Shown: positions 1 through 11,224 of the stretch, one piece after another | Position numbering within the stretch: the first letter of the stretch is position 1 | Layout of the letters: each line of letters begins with the position of its first letter | The notes under the pieces: generated by a model | Told to the model about the DNA's origin: nothing | The model's input: the letters and a program-made list of their open reading frames with translations, nothing else | The model's database searches: none | Assembly: GCF_021347895.1 (NCBI RefSeq) | Contig: NC_067128.1 | Span: 2,166,010-2,230,009 of the forward strand | Direction of reading: 5' to 3' | Origin: Acanthochromis polyacanthus | Lineage: Eukaryota > Chordata > Actinopteri > Pomacentridae | Length of the DNA stretch: 64,000 nucleotides | Translations under genes and position numbers: made by a program

Positions 1-456
1 AAAATAAGGACATTTCTAAGTGTATTCTTGTCATTTTGGACAAATTCAAGGAAGTCTGGGCATAAATTGTGAGTCAATTAAACAAGTTTTAAGTCAAAAC
101 ATCTAAAAACTGAAACCTTGTCTGGTCATACTTTCCTCCCATCAGATTCTACTGATGTCCACCAAAGGCTGTATTTTAGTAGAAATATAAAGCCATAACA
201 GGAACTTTATGGAGACACTGTAGCAGCCTCAGCAGAAGACGTTGCTCTTTTTTTTCCATTTTGACGAAGAAATAATTTTTCATTGTTGTAATTTGGGATA
301 ATTTTGAGTCATTTTAGATAATATTTATCTTAATTTGCACAAATTGTAATTATTTTGGGATAAACTGTGAGTAATCTTGGACAACTTCAAATCATGTCAG
401 ACAATCTTTAATTGATTTTGAACTAATTTAAGTAAAAATAAGGACGTTTCTAAGTG
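1..456. repeat. Diverged direct repeat at window edge
   Basis: A 22-bp string at 1-22 recurs at 435-456 with one mismatch (core ATAAGGAC, then TTTCTAAGTG). The DNA between is AT-rich and carries loosely recurring 'gtgagt', 'ttggacaa' and 'agtcatttt' words. This looks like an old, degenerate tandem repeat that continues off the left edge. The period of about 434 bp rests on only two copies, so this is tentative. Confidence 0.4.
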
Positions 457-467
457 GTGGTAGTGTA

Positions 468-545
468 CACCCCCTGTCAAAAGTTTTGAGACACTTTCTC
501 ATTCAAATAAATTAGAACCCGTCTCAAAACTTTTGACAGGGCGTG
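468..545. mobile_element. 78-bp Tc1-type miniature element
   Basis: Two inverted 24-25-bp ends with one mismatch (CACCCCCTGTCAAAAG... and ...CTTTTGACAGGGCGTG) surround a loop of only about 28 bp. A TA dinucleotide lies directly outside each end (466-467 and 546-547), the target duplication expected for Tc1/mariner elements. It has no coding capacity. The family assignment rests on the TA duplication and the end sequence style. Confidence 0.7.
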
Positions 546-2695
546 TAAATCATGCTTACATGTTCCTAATGATGTGAAAAATGATGTTAATGGATTTTAC
601 CTCTTCTGCTATTACTTTTTGTTTTACAGCTGTGTCGCCCATTAATCTGCCCCAAATTTTAGAAATGCTGTTTCCATCGTTTAGGGATTTAATGAGGTAT
701 AGTGTCGCTGTTTTATGTTTCATTCTGGGCTGTTTTCTAACCTGTGTTTAGTCCAGTTAGCACCAGTAAAGGGAAAAAAATGGTAAAGCAGCTCCTGTTT
801 GCACCTATAGATATACAAACAACTATTATTTGTATTATTTTGGTCCTAAAAACACAAGTTCTAAGGTGTGGTTGAGCTGAAGTACAGCTATGAATTAATC
901 TCAGTGATCTTTCTGCTTTGATGATTGTGGATTTGTCTTGAAATGACACTTTATCCCCTTAAACTGGTGTTAGAGTTTTTTACAAAAGTGGATGGAAAGC
1001 AATGGAAATCTGACACAACTGTGATTATTGTCTTCAAGCAGGATAACAGAGAATGACAAAATCAGGTTTCACGTTTTACATTTGGCTCAGACTTTCATTA
1101 AAACTAAGTTGCAGCAACACAAACTATTCATTTGAGAGGAATCAGCTGATTTATCTAACCTGAACCAGTGGCTTTAATATGCCATGGAAGGTGGTCCAAC
1201 AGTTCTCTTTATGTTTTGTGTGAGCAGATCTGTGGATGTTCATTTGCAGTTTAAGTCCGTTTCTTAACATACTTTTTGTCAAACTGGCTCCATTAAGAGT
1301 TGAATGTTTGCTCCTGTGAATAAACAACTTCCACTGGCTTATTTTAGTGCTAATAAAACACAAAGATCCTGAGGCAAGTTCTGGAGCAGATCTATAGATG
1401 TCTGCGTCTGACGTGAAGTGATAAAAATGTTGTGCTCTAAACTGTAATTCACACTTTCTAAAAATGTGTTCAGATGTAGATGAGAGTCATGACTGCGTGG
1501 TTTCTTCTTGTTTTTATGCACCGCCTCCTTTCACCTTCCACATCCAACCCTCTTCCGCCTCCCTGAAGAGATACGCCTCTGACATATGTAGCGTAGCGTG
1601 TTAGCTTAAAGGGATAACCTCAGAATCCGCTGTTCTAAATGCACAGCCATATGGTCAGTTCAAACGTAGTGAATTCCCTTATCACAGATGCAGCAGGTGC
1701 ATCCCGTCATGCCTGCTGCAGCGATTACAGAGAACATCCTTCCACAGTGCAGATCTTTGATGCACAGATCTGTGGATATGATAACGCTGCAGCATTTCCC
1801 CTCGTCTGCTTTCAAAACCGCGCATTAAATTGATATTAATTTTCTCCATCCATAACTACAAGATGCTGCAGCCGACTGCCACGTTAAAACTATCAAGTTG
1901 CTTTGCTTGTTTGTCAAAGTCCAACATCTTCCACACATTTTCTCTCAGTATATGAATCAAACTTTGTCTCCACATGAAGCTGCACAGAAGGGAACTGCTG
2001 CATATTTGTATGCTAATTGCTGATTTCTCCCTCTAGCGTACATCGCAGTGTTGCTCTTGTTACCATGAGAAAGGTGATGCCTCCTAACACTTGAGAGTGG
2101 ACGGCTAATTGGCTCGGACCTCCACAACACGTCCTCCGGTTTCCTTTACTGAAAGAAACCACCGGCAATGAAAAATATCAGCAGCTGGGGATGTTTTACA
2201 TGCATGTATAAAGGGAAGAAACAGGAAGAAAATGCAGAATTCCTTCACATTTGCGATTTACCGGCGCCTTCGAGTCATCCGATGGCTAAACTGAATCTGA
2301 ACCGAGCATTTTTTCAATAATTAAAAAGGCAACCTGTCAAGGAAACTTGGAGTAAATTCCCCGGTAGACGGCCAGATTAAAGTTTAACTTTCTCTCCGGG
2401 AGCTCGGCGGCGCCTCCATATGTCGGGACGGAGGGTCAGAGGAGTCGCTGGTCCAGGTGGGACGGAGCAGCTGTGACCTTGAGAGGGACTGGCCGTCTGC
2501 TAAGGCCCGTAATGAATGAAGACGGTGATGAATAGTGAAGGCAAAAGGCTCACGGCTTTCTGGAGGTGACCAGGAGGAAGTGCTTTCTCTCTCCTCTTCT
2601 TTCTTTTGTTAATTTTCGTGTTAGGTGGAAGTTCAGCGCGTCCGAGGCCTCAGCCGAAAGAAACCCACCGAAGCTCGACACAGATTCAGGAAGTG
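546..2695. other. Unique non-coding stretch
   Basis: I see no recognisable gene or repeat here. Open frames are short and lack domain-like sequence. A GC-richer patch around 2240-2700 contains several CpG dinucleotides but is not an obvious promoter. Confidence 0.5.
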
Positions 2696-2881
2696 CACTG
2701 CAAAAACTCAACATCCTACCAAGTCTGTTTGTCTTATTTTTAGTCAGAATGTCTCATCCCACTTGATTTGAGATAAATTCACTGAACAAGACACATTTCA
2801 GCAGATGGAGGGATTTGATTTAAGAGAACGCATCTTAAAAATCTTGTTAAGTCAAACAATCTTGAAATGATCTTGTTTTAA

Positions 2882-3432
2882 CCCTCTGCAGGTCAAACTG
2901 ATCTGTTTTAAAGTTTAAAAGCGTGGAAAAAAATTACATATTTTCACAGTGAAAGCTTCCACATTTTCAACATTTTTGTGGGAATTTTTTTTTTAACATT
3001 TTTTGATGGAAGAAAAAGAATTGCTTAAAAAATGTTTCTTTAAGAACATTCAGATAAAAATCAACCAAAATCCAGCGAAATTCGCTGGATTTTGGTTGAT
3101 TTTTATCTGAATGTTCTTAAAGAAAACCTTGCAACTTTTACTGATACATATGAAATCACTTTAGATATTTTTAGGATTTTTTTTGGAAGATTTTTTTCAT
3201 TTTTTGCAAAATATTTACAATTCTTTTTAAATTTCTTTAATTTTAAAATTTTTATTTCTTGCCAAATTTGGGGATTTAAAATAAATAAATAAATAAAACC
3301 TTTAAGAGAAACGTAAGGAATTTTCTTCCAGAAGGTTTTGCAATTTTTTTATAAATTTGGAGAAATTTTTTGCTGAATTTTTTGGATTTTTTTCAGACGA
3401 GGCAATAATATGTTTTGATGACAAAAGGGGGG
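2882..3432. mobile_element. piggyBac-like element nested in composite copy 1
   Basis: TTAA (2878-2881) is followed by CCCTCTGCAGGTC, and the other end reads GGGGGG followed by TTAA (3433-3436). TTAA flanks with CCC...GGG ends are the mark of piggyBac-type elements. The interior is AT-rich, contains a perfect hairpin and has no coding capacity. The same insertion site is occupied in all three composite copies, so the pair amplified as one unit. Confidence 0.55.
3035..3125. repeat. Perfect 45-bp-arm palindrome
   Basis: The two 45-bp arms are exact reverse complements around a single central base (3080); the centre reads GCGAAATTCGC. It lies inside the nested piggyBac-like element. Long perfect palindromes are normally unstable, so this copy is either young or maintained by conversion. 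Confidence 0.9.
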
Positions 3433-3621
3433 TTAAGACACCTAATCTTGACAATCCTGGTAAAATGTAGCTTAAAATAAACTTTCCCAGCTAATTTTAA
3501 GATCTCACCAAGCCACTTTTCACTTCTTCTATTGGCAGATTTTTTTTCACTTATTTCAAGGTAAAAGTTCCTTGAAATAAGTTTATTTTTCCTTGTTTTG
3601 AGAGGGGCATTTTTTCCAGTG

Positions 3622-4703
3622 TAGGAGGAAAAACAGGGTTTTGTCTGAAATCAGAGCTTCTTTTATAGAAAATAAATCACGGGATTTCTAATATAAAAGC
3701 TAGAATCTCTCCTCTGGGGGCATTTAAGAAGCCTGTGACCCATATTTCAGAACAAAGCTGCAAATTTAACCCCTGAGTGTATTTTTGTGGGGATGTCAGT
3801 CAGAACAAGGCCTCATGCTACGTATTTTATGACCGCGGCAATGACTCGCTGGTTGGAAGCCGAGTTTTCTAAACATGAGTTATGAGGAACCTTGATCAGA
3901 GAAAATGAAGTCTACACTGTAAAACTGTATGCGTGTGGACAAAATGAGTGGTTACAGCTAGAAAAAAATGCATTTGAGGAGAAAAATAGAAAAAGTAACA
4001 AAAGACCAAGCTTATCTAATGTGAAACGCAAGAAAGAAAGCTTTAGGGAATCACTGTTTGCTCCTCTACACTGTAAAATTCTGTAATTAAATGAACCCTT
4101 CTTTAACTAATGTGACTGAACATGCTGAGTTGTTTATCTGAACCAGTAGATAAAAATACCAATCAGCATGTCTGCACTTGGGCAGAAAAACTCTTCAAAG
4201 CCTAAAACTATTGGGTCTTCACTTACTTATGATATTCAGACTGCTTCCCTTTTGGTTTGATTTAAAGAAATGCATCTTTTTAGTGTTAAAAACTTCACTG
4301 CAGCCACGGAAGAAAAGCTCATTTTATCAATATTACTGTGAAGTTTTATGGAATATTCTCATGGATTATTACTGCTGCAAAAACAGAACCAATGACGCAT
4401 GGTGAAAAATAAATGAAGAGGTTGTTTAAAAGGAATATTTTACACTTTACACAGTTATCATGTGTTAAACTAGCCACACTAGTTTGTTCTTAATGATACA
4501 TTTACGCAATTTGAGTGTCAACGCAGTGAATCGAATGAATAAACCAACCCAGCCTTCACAAAATGACATTCCCACACAGCTAAGCCCCTTTTTCAGTTGT
4601 ATTGTGATGGAAACTGAAGTAACGTACGATAATTTCGCTTCTAATCTATGCATCTTTAAATAGGCACAGAACTCACTGGTTAGGATAAAAACCAATGAGT
4701 TCT
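3622..4703. other. Unique non-coding stretch
   Basis: AT-rich sequence with two short 'acactgtaaaa' motifs (near 3914 and 4069). I see no gene, RNA or complete repeat. Confidence 0.45.
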
Positions 4704-4711
4704 GTATTAAC

Positions 4712-5253
4712 CAGAGGTGGACAGAGTAGCCAAAAAAATCGTACTCAAGTAAGAGTAATGTTACTTCAGAATAATATTGCTCAAGTAGAAGTAAAAAGTA
4801 GTCATTCAAAAAATTAATCAAGTAAGAGTAAAAAGTATTTGGTGGAAAGACTACTCAAGTAGTGAAAGTGCTGAGTAACTGTTTGACTGTAATGTCTGAT
4901 TTATATCTTTAGAAATGATGTGATCAGACAGACAGAAATTTAAAATAATGTGCAAATTCTGGTATTTCCAAATAATAAAATAAAAACTAGCAAAATTAAA
5001 TAACATCTTTAAAAAATGATGAGTTCAGGCACAAGAAACACAAATTTCCAAATCTTGGTTTTTCATAGCATACAGCCAGTCAAACAGTTACTCAGTACTT
5101 TCACTACTTGAGTAGTCTTTCCACCAGATACTTTTTTACTCTTACTTGAGTAATTTTTGAATGACTACTTTTTACTTCTACTTGAGTAATATTATTCTGA
5201 AGTAACATTACTCTTACTTGAGTACGATTTTTTGGCTACTCTGTCCACCTCTG
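4712..5253. mobile_element. hAT-type palindromic miniature element with 8-bp target duplication
   Basis: The element begins CAGAGGTGGACAGAGTAGCC and ends with the reverse complement of that sequence. It is flanked by identical 8-bp direct repeats GTATTAAC (4704-4711 and 5254-5261). The inverted arms run about 178 bp each (to about 4889 and from about 5077), with few mismatches, around an AT-rich centre. The 8-bp duplication and CAGAGGTG ends are typical of hAT elements, and the 542-bp length excludes a transposase gene. Open frames on the minus strand crossing it are by-products. Confidence 0.85.
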
Positions 5254-5261
5254 GTATTAAC

Positions 5262-5611
5262 CACATGATTGGTTCTCAGCGTCTGCAACTGATGCCAAAG
5301 GGTTCTGACAAAGCAAACGTGTGTGATCAGTTGGAAATATAGAATCATTTTTAGCCTCCATGTGGTTTGAAACTGCCTGATAATATAGAAAATGAGTGAT
5401 CACACTGTACACAAACATAGTAAGAATCAGGCCTGAATACAAGTTGAAAAAAATGACTGAACTGAGCTACCTAGAGCTTTTTCATTTCCATCAGTGTACT
5501 CTGATATTTCATAAGTAAATTATATTTTAAGTTGTAAGTGAAAAGCACAAATTTGGACAAATTGAAAGTAATGAAGTTAAACTGTCTAACCAAAGTTTGT
5601 CAAACTTTCCA
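5262..5611. other. Unique non-coding stretch
   Basis: I see nothing beyond the target duplication of the preceding element and AT-rich sequence. Confidence 0.4.
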
Positions 5612-5796
5612 CACTGCAAAAACTCAAAATCTCACCAAGTCTGTTTGTCTTATTTTTAGTCAAAATGTCTCATCTCACTTGATTTAAGATAATTCACCTA
5701 ACAGGTGACATTTCAGCAGATGGAGGAATTTGTTTTAAGACAACGCATCTTAAATATCTCGTGAAGTCAAACAATCTTGAAATTATCTTGTTTTAA

Positions 5797-6114
5797 CCCT
5801 CCTGTCAGTTGGTTGATTTTAGATTAGATGTTTTACTGATACATATGTAATCACTTTAGATATTTTTTAGGATTTTTTTGGAAGATTTTTATTCATTTTT
5901 TGGAAATATTTACAATTTTTATATTTTAAAAAAATATTTCTTGTCAAATTTGGGGATTTTTTTTTAAAAAAATATTTTTTTAGGGGAAACTTCTTACTGA
6001 AGATTTTGCAATTTTTTATGAATTTGTGGAAATTTTTGCTGATTTTATTTATTTATTTTTTTTCAGACATGGAAACAATATTTTTTGGCGCTGTAAATGA
6101 GGACAGCTGGAGGG
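5797..6114. mobile_element. piggyBac-like element nested in composite copy 2
   Basis: TTAA (5793-5796) is followed by CCCTCCTGTCAGTTGG. The right end reads GGACAGCTGGAGGG and then ATAA, a one-base change from TTAA. It is shorter than in copy 1 because one hairpin arm and its neighbourhood have been deleted. Confidence 0.5.
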
Positions 6115-6281
6115 ATAAGACACCTTAGCTTGACAATCCTGATAAAAACACAGCTCAAAATAAGTTTTCCCAGCTAATTTTAAGATCTCAAGATCATATC
6201 TTACTTCAAGAAAACCTACCAAGCCATTTTCACTTGTTCTATTGGCAGATTTTTTCACTTATTTCAAATTCCTTGAAATAA

Positions 6282-6472
6282 TGTTCTGATGTAGGCCGTG
6301 TAGTGGCCGAAACACGTAAACTGCCGTCCATCAATTATTAAAGGACTTTTAGGAACTCGGAGTGCCTCGGATCTCTCTTCTTTTTGCTATTTGAATGGAT
6401 TTTTTTCCACTAGATCCAGAAGAGTACCCGGTATGCCTCTTTCCATCCACTGATGCACTCATCTTTTGCCTG
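6282..6472 (+). mobile_element. Short retroposed insert with hammerhead-like motif
   Basis: A 13-bp direct repeat TTCCTTGAAATAA flanks the insert (6269-6281 and 6473-6485), which is the kind of variable-length duplication left by target-primed insertion. Near the left end, CTGATGTA (6286-6293) is followed by GGCC-7 nt-GGCC (6294-6308), GAAA (6309-6312) and a GUC-type triplet (6326-6328). That order matches a hammerhead ribozyme core with one extra base. Penelope-like retroelements are known to carry hammerheads, so a truncated element of that kind is possible, but the identity is inferred. Confidence 0.5.
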
Positions 6473-6628
6473 TTCCTTGAAATAAGTTCTTTTTTTCTTG
6501 TTTTTTTCTTTGTTTTTCCAGTGCAGGATTTCCTCCATGTCACACTGAATTCGCTCCTGAAGGTCCAGTTCAAGCCCTGCTCAACGTCTCACCACAGGTC
6601 CATCGCTTCACCGTCTCCTCGCCTCGTT

Positions 6629-6934
6629 TTAACGACGACATGAGAAAATGTTGGGCTGCACCATAAGAACACACTCAGGACGATCACGAGTCACAAAGTC
6701 TCCCAGAGTCGTGAACTCCGCGTTCGCAGCTGCATTCTTTGGGCCGAAGTCATAAATACCCCCCTTAGTGAAAGTAAAACCCACCGCGCTGCAGTCCAGA
6801 AACGAAGCTTTGATGAGCAAAACATTCTCCCATTTGTCATGGAAAGACCGCTGAGTGTTTGCTGTCTGCTGAACATCTGCAGCTGATGCATCGCCGGGAA
6901 GCAGCTTTTGATGTGCACTCGTTTGGAGTTGCAC
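6629..6934 (-). other. Unrecognised open frame, possible coding relic
   Basis: This is a 101-codon minus-strand frame. The middle (about residues 30-95) looks less random than most frames here, with segments such as FHDKWENVLLIKASF and GGIYDFGPKNAAANAEF and a less AT-rich base composition than its surroundings. I do not recognise a family. It has no splice context I can defend, and overlapping frames are also open. It could be a decayed exon, a transposon fragment, or chance. Confidence 0.2.
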
Positions 6935-7503
6935 TGGAGTTCAGTTTTTTTTTCTCTTTTGCTCTGAAATCAGCATACTAACAGGTAGCAGGTCTGATGT
7001 TTCTGATTGGCTCAAAAGTGTAGCAACAGTAGAAGCTAAATGTACGTTTCTGCTGTAATGCGTCCGACATTAATGCTCTCTGAGGGATGTGAGAAGAACC
7101 GACAACACTGGTCCTGATGATTTTGGTTAAACTTGAGAATGCAGTGCAGAAAAAGGGGAGTATTTACTGAGAAAATCAATCCTATAAAACAAACAATCAT
7201 GAGGTAATTTACTGCATTTCTGGACCCAAAAGCACAACACAGGGCTGGCTGGACAGTTTTAAAAAAGTTTATTGTAAAACAGGAGAAGGGAATCCGGAAA
7301 TGAGGAGGCTGGAGCAGATTTTTTTTTAAAAGGCCGACCTGGTGGGTCACTGATGAACAGTTTTGGATTTAGAAGGTGAACAAGACGTCAGCTCAACTGA
7401 AGTTTGGCAGGAGGATCGAACTGGCAAAGAAACGACCGAGAGAGACTGAAACAGGAGGCGCAAAGAAGCTGCAGGTTAGACGGGGAGTTAACATGAGGAA
7501 GCA
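6935..7503. other. Unique non-coding stretch
   Basis: No gene or repeat is recognised before the start of composite element copy 3. Confidence 0.4.
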
Positions 7504-7736
7504 CACTGGAAAAAATGCCCCTCTCAGAACAAGTAAAAAAAATTATTTCAAGGAACTTTTACCTTGAAATAAGTGAAAAAATGTGTCAATAGAACAAGTG
7601 AAAAATGGCTTGGTATAGATTTATTGAAATAAGATGTGATATTAAGAATACTGAGATCTTAAAATTAGCTGGAAAAACTTATTTTAAGCTCTATTTTACC
7701 AGGATTGTCAAGCTTAGATGTCTTAACCCTCCTGTT

Positions 7737-8258
7737 GTCCTCATTTATGGCACCAAATATGGTGGTTTCCTCGTCTGAAAAAAATACAAAAATTCAACAA
7801 AAAAATTCCCCAAATTTATAAAAATTTGCAAAATCTTCAGGAAGAAAATTCCTTAAAATTTTCCCTCAAAAGTTTCATTAAAAAAACAAATTTGGCAAGA
7901 AATTAAAAAAATGTAAATGCATTCAAAAAATGAATAAAAATCTTCAAAAAAAAATCCTAAAAATATCTACAGTGATTCCACATATATCAGCAAAAGTTCT
8001 AGTATTTTCTTTAAGAACATTCAGGAAAAAAAATCAACCAAAATCCAGCGAAATTCGCTGGATTTTGGTTGATTTTTTCCTGAATGTTCTTAAAGAAACA
8101 TTTTTTTAACATTTCTTTTTTTTCCCACCAAAAAATGTTCAAAAATTTCTCAAAAAATGTTGAAAATTTGGAAGCTTTCACTGTGAAAATATATATTTTT
8201 GGCGCATTTTAAACCTTTAAAACGGCCAATTTGACTCGCAGGACGACACGAGAGTCAC
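7737..8258. mobile_element. piggyBac-like element nested in composite copy 3
   Basis: The left end is TTAA (7733-7736) followed by CCCTCCTGTTGTCCTCATT. The right end has decayed: the expected GGGTTAA is replaced by sequence reading GGACGACACGAGAGTCAC, so that boundary is approximate. Confidence 0.45.
8006..8098. repeat. Long palindrome, homologue of 3035-3125
   Basis: It has the same GCGAAATTCGC centre and outer arms as the copy-1 hairpin. The arms here differ by a two-base length change in an A/T run, so the hairpin is slightly imperfect. Confidence 0.85.
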
Positions 8259-8441
8259 AACAAGATAATTTCAAGATTGTTTGACTTAACAAGATATTTA
8301 AGATGCGTTGTCCTAAAACAAGTCCCTCCATCTTTCTGAAATTTCACTTGTTCAGTGAATTTATCTTAAATCAAGTGGGATGAGACATTTTGACTAAAAA
8401 TAAGACAAACAGACTTGGTAAGATTTTGAGTTTTTGCAGTG

Positions 8442-11224
8442 CAGATACAACGAAGACAAACTGGATCCGTGTATTCAGGAGAATCGACATAACAAGTGCA
8501 TTGCCAGTATCAACTCTGAGGAGACTCTCCATCCTTCGGGGCTTATACCGTCTGAGAGAAAGAAAAAAGAGGCAGGATCTAACCTTGTTATTGTTGCACG
8601 ATCAGCTGTCTGAGCTGGTGTGCTTCTGACCTTCTGTATGTTGGTACAATTTTTCCTCCACATAACCCACTAATCTTGCTTTGTAGTGCAGCTCTCCGTT
8701 GGTCATATCCAGGCTTTCTTTTCATTTTGTGGCTTCACTAAACCGAACAAACACCATCAGGCCAGGCGGTCACACAGACCTGGATATGAGCTCGTTAAGC
8801 CAGTCCAGCTTCTGAGTCCCACTGTGGGCCTGTTCACATTAAAGAGGTTGATCAGCAGGGACACGCATCAAGCAGAGCAAACTGTAATCTTAAACCAATA
8901 CAAGGCGTTTTAAAATATATTACAAGTTTAAAGCAACACAGCAAGTCAGGAAGGAAAGCTGCAAAAAGCTGCAGACTCTCTGAACAGATCATTAACAGAC
9001 TCACATCAGCGTCCCAGTGTGTAGGTTTATTATTCAAGATTCCATTAAATTATCATCATATATCACAAGATCAGATGCAGCGCCTTCATTCTGCTCACAA
9101 AAGAAGAGAAATTACTTCGAGTATCAATAATAAAGCAATGAAAGTGAGACTATTTTGTGGTGAAATGCAGAAGATGAATTCAGAAACCTCACATTCAGCC
9201 TCGTTCTTCAGGTCCCTAAGATGGTTTCAGTTCTTTTAGCTGCAGCCTTGGAGTTGGTAAATGGTTTTAGGAACAAATGCAGAGCAAATATAAAACCTTC
9301 ATTCAGACCGACGATGAGACTCACTGCAAATATCATGAGGTCGAGAAGTCAGCTGAAGGTGTTTGGATCAGTTTCAGGAAACCATCGCTTCACGAAGGCC
9401 GATAGAACAAAGAAACAGCTTTGAAATCACTCAGAGTTTAACCAGTTTCTGTTTCTAAAGTTTTTTTTTGTCAGTAATTGATGATTAACCCTGAACATTT
9501 TAGAAGCTGCTTGCACATCTTGCACATACATTTTTGCGCTGGACATGACTAGCTCTATTAGTTTTCCACAAACAGTCCTTAAAACAGTTTAACAAACTTT
9601 TGAATTACGGCAAAAAATGCACAATAGCTCCAGTTCTGCTCTGGTTTCTGTTTCCTTTCAAAAATAAGAAAACTTGGCCAACTAGCGTCCGTCCTTCTCG
9701 TTTGTTCCTAATGTTCGGCTGCTTCTACATATGATAATTAAAAAATACTTCTTTAGTTCCTTTCCTGTCATGCAACTGTTCTTTTCTTTCTCCATCAGCT
9801 TGCAGTGGTTTCTAATGAGCTCTAAACTCGTCTTTTTAACAGAACACGAGGCTGTGTGCAGCTACAGTGTGTTATCTATCAGCCAAATTCGCGATTCCTT
9901 TCATTTTTCTTCTGCTGCTAGACTCCCAGAAATGTTTCCTCTGCTCTCTAACTACCTGCAGACTAAATACACCTCTTGTTCTCTGACTTGTTGAGAGATT
10001 CGAGTGCCTGTTCCTTTCTCTTGAACCCTCATTTTCCAGTTCCGTGTCTCCTCGCTGAACCTGCAGCACATTTTTCCAGTCGCAAACAAACATCTCGGTC
10101 TAAATTGGGAGCTCATTAGAGTCTCACACATCCACTCAGAGAAGGGAAAAGGCGAGACATTATGAATTGATTTTCTCTATATCTGGACTATAAAAGGCGA
10201 GTGCATTAGCATTAGAGAAGATGAACGCTGCGTTTGAGACCAGCGGAGGGGTGAGAGTGGTGCTGAATTAAACAGACATGTTTAACAAGCTGTTAACAAC
10301 TCTCACCATTCTGCTCTCTCTCTCTCTTTTTTTCTCCTCTTTTTGGTGCAAGTAGCAAAGACAGAAAGCAGCCGCGTCCTGATCGGGTGTCCCACGAGGG
10401 AGGAGTTCGCCGTGGAGAGGTGGTGACAGTTCACACGGAGATACTGGAGAGGAGGCCTTAGGAGACAGAAAGCAGAGGCCCTTTGTCTCACAGCTGGGGA
10501 AAGTGTGGCTCAAAGCTGTTTAAATGTTATGGCGGACAGGAATGGTTCTTATGAGCCCCGGGTCCGGAGTGCACATTACATGTTAATGACTTGGAACACA
10601 GACAGTCGAGCAGAGGCTCAAACTGCCAATTAAGCATATGCTGCAGACGCCACTGGTGTTCACACACAACCATCTGATAGCGCTCAAGCTTGGCCTGCAG
10701 ATCTGAATCTCTCCACGGGACATGGAGGCACTCCAATGGTGAGTCATTAGCCACAGACATCCCTGAAAAAACCGCGGAGGGATGTAAGCAGCTGCTGATT
10801 GGACATCAGTCATTCAGCACCACCCTCTGCTGATGCTTTCTTCTCATGTCGCTCATCTGTTTAGTCAAACGATGATGTTGTTTGTCTGTGAACAAGTAAA
10901 CAGAGCGGAGTCCAGCGTTTGGACTCTTCAGTTATCCTGTGAAGTGCAGAGCAGCTGACGAATGGCTTCTTATTAAAGTGGCATTAAGCTGGTAAAGTGT
11001 TAATACTGATGTGGAAACAATTCCACTGTTATTAAAATGCCTCATATTTTATGGGCCCTGCTCGCTGTGTGTATGTCGTGTTTTACAAATGTCCATCTGC
11101 ACTCAGAGATGTTCATGTTTCATTGTTGTTTCATTCTTCTACAGCTGAGGGTGGGTTGAGAAACCTACAGAAAGTTGTGAACTGTAGTAATAAAGGGCGG
11201 TTGTTTTCCATCTCTTTTTCATTG
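8442..11224. other. Unique non-coding stretch
   Basis: About 2.8 kb without a recognisable gene or mobile element. There is a CT-rich run near 10312-10330. Open frames near 10268-10813 overlap each other on the same strand and show no domain-like sequence. Confidence 0.45.

Larger units (their letters stand above)
2696..3621 (+). mobile_element. Composite non-autonomous element, copy 1
   Basis: The ends are CACTGCAAAAACTCA on the left and TTTTTCCAGTG on the right, which makes an inverted CACTG(C/G)AAAAA terminus of a hAT-like style. Two further copies lie at 5612-6523 and, inverted, at 7504-8441. Subterminal words shared by all three include 'agtctgtttgtcttattttt' and 'ttgacaatcctg'. A second element (2882-3432) sits inside it. 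No clean 8-bp target duplication is visible, so the superfamily call is an inference. Confidence 0.65.
5612..6523 (+). mobile_element. Composite non-autonomous element, copy 2 (interrupted)
   Basis: It has the same CACTGCAAAAACTCA start and TTTTTCCAGTG end as copy 1, in the same orientation. It differs in two ways. The internal hairpin is mostly lost, with only a 'ttggttgatttt' remnant near 5809. A separate insert (6282-6472) with a 13-bp target duplication interrupts the right end. Confidence 0.65.
7504..8441 (-). mobile_element. Composite non-autonomous element, copy 3 (inverted)
   Basis: It starts CACTGGAAAAAATGCCCC and ends GAGTTTTTGCAGTG, the reverse complement of the arrangement in copies 1 and 2. 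It retains both the nested element and the hairpin. Three copies within 6 kb suggest local amplification or a preferred landing zone. Confidence 0.65.

Noticed and set aside
4465..4821. 118-codon Leu-rich minus-strand frame
   Set aside because: About a third of it lies within the arm of the palindromic hAT-type element and the rest shows no homology-like pattern.
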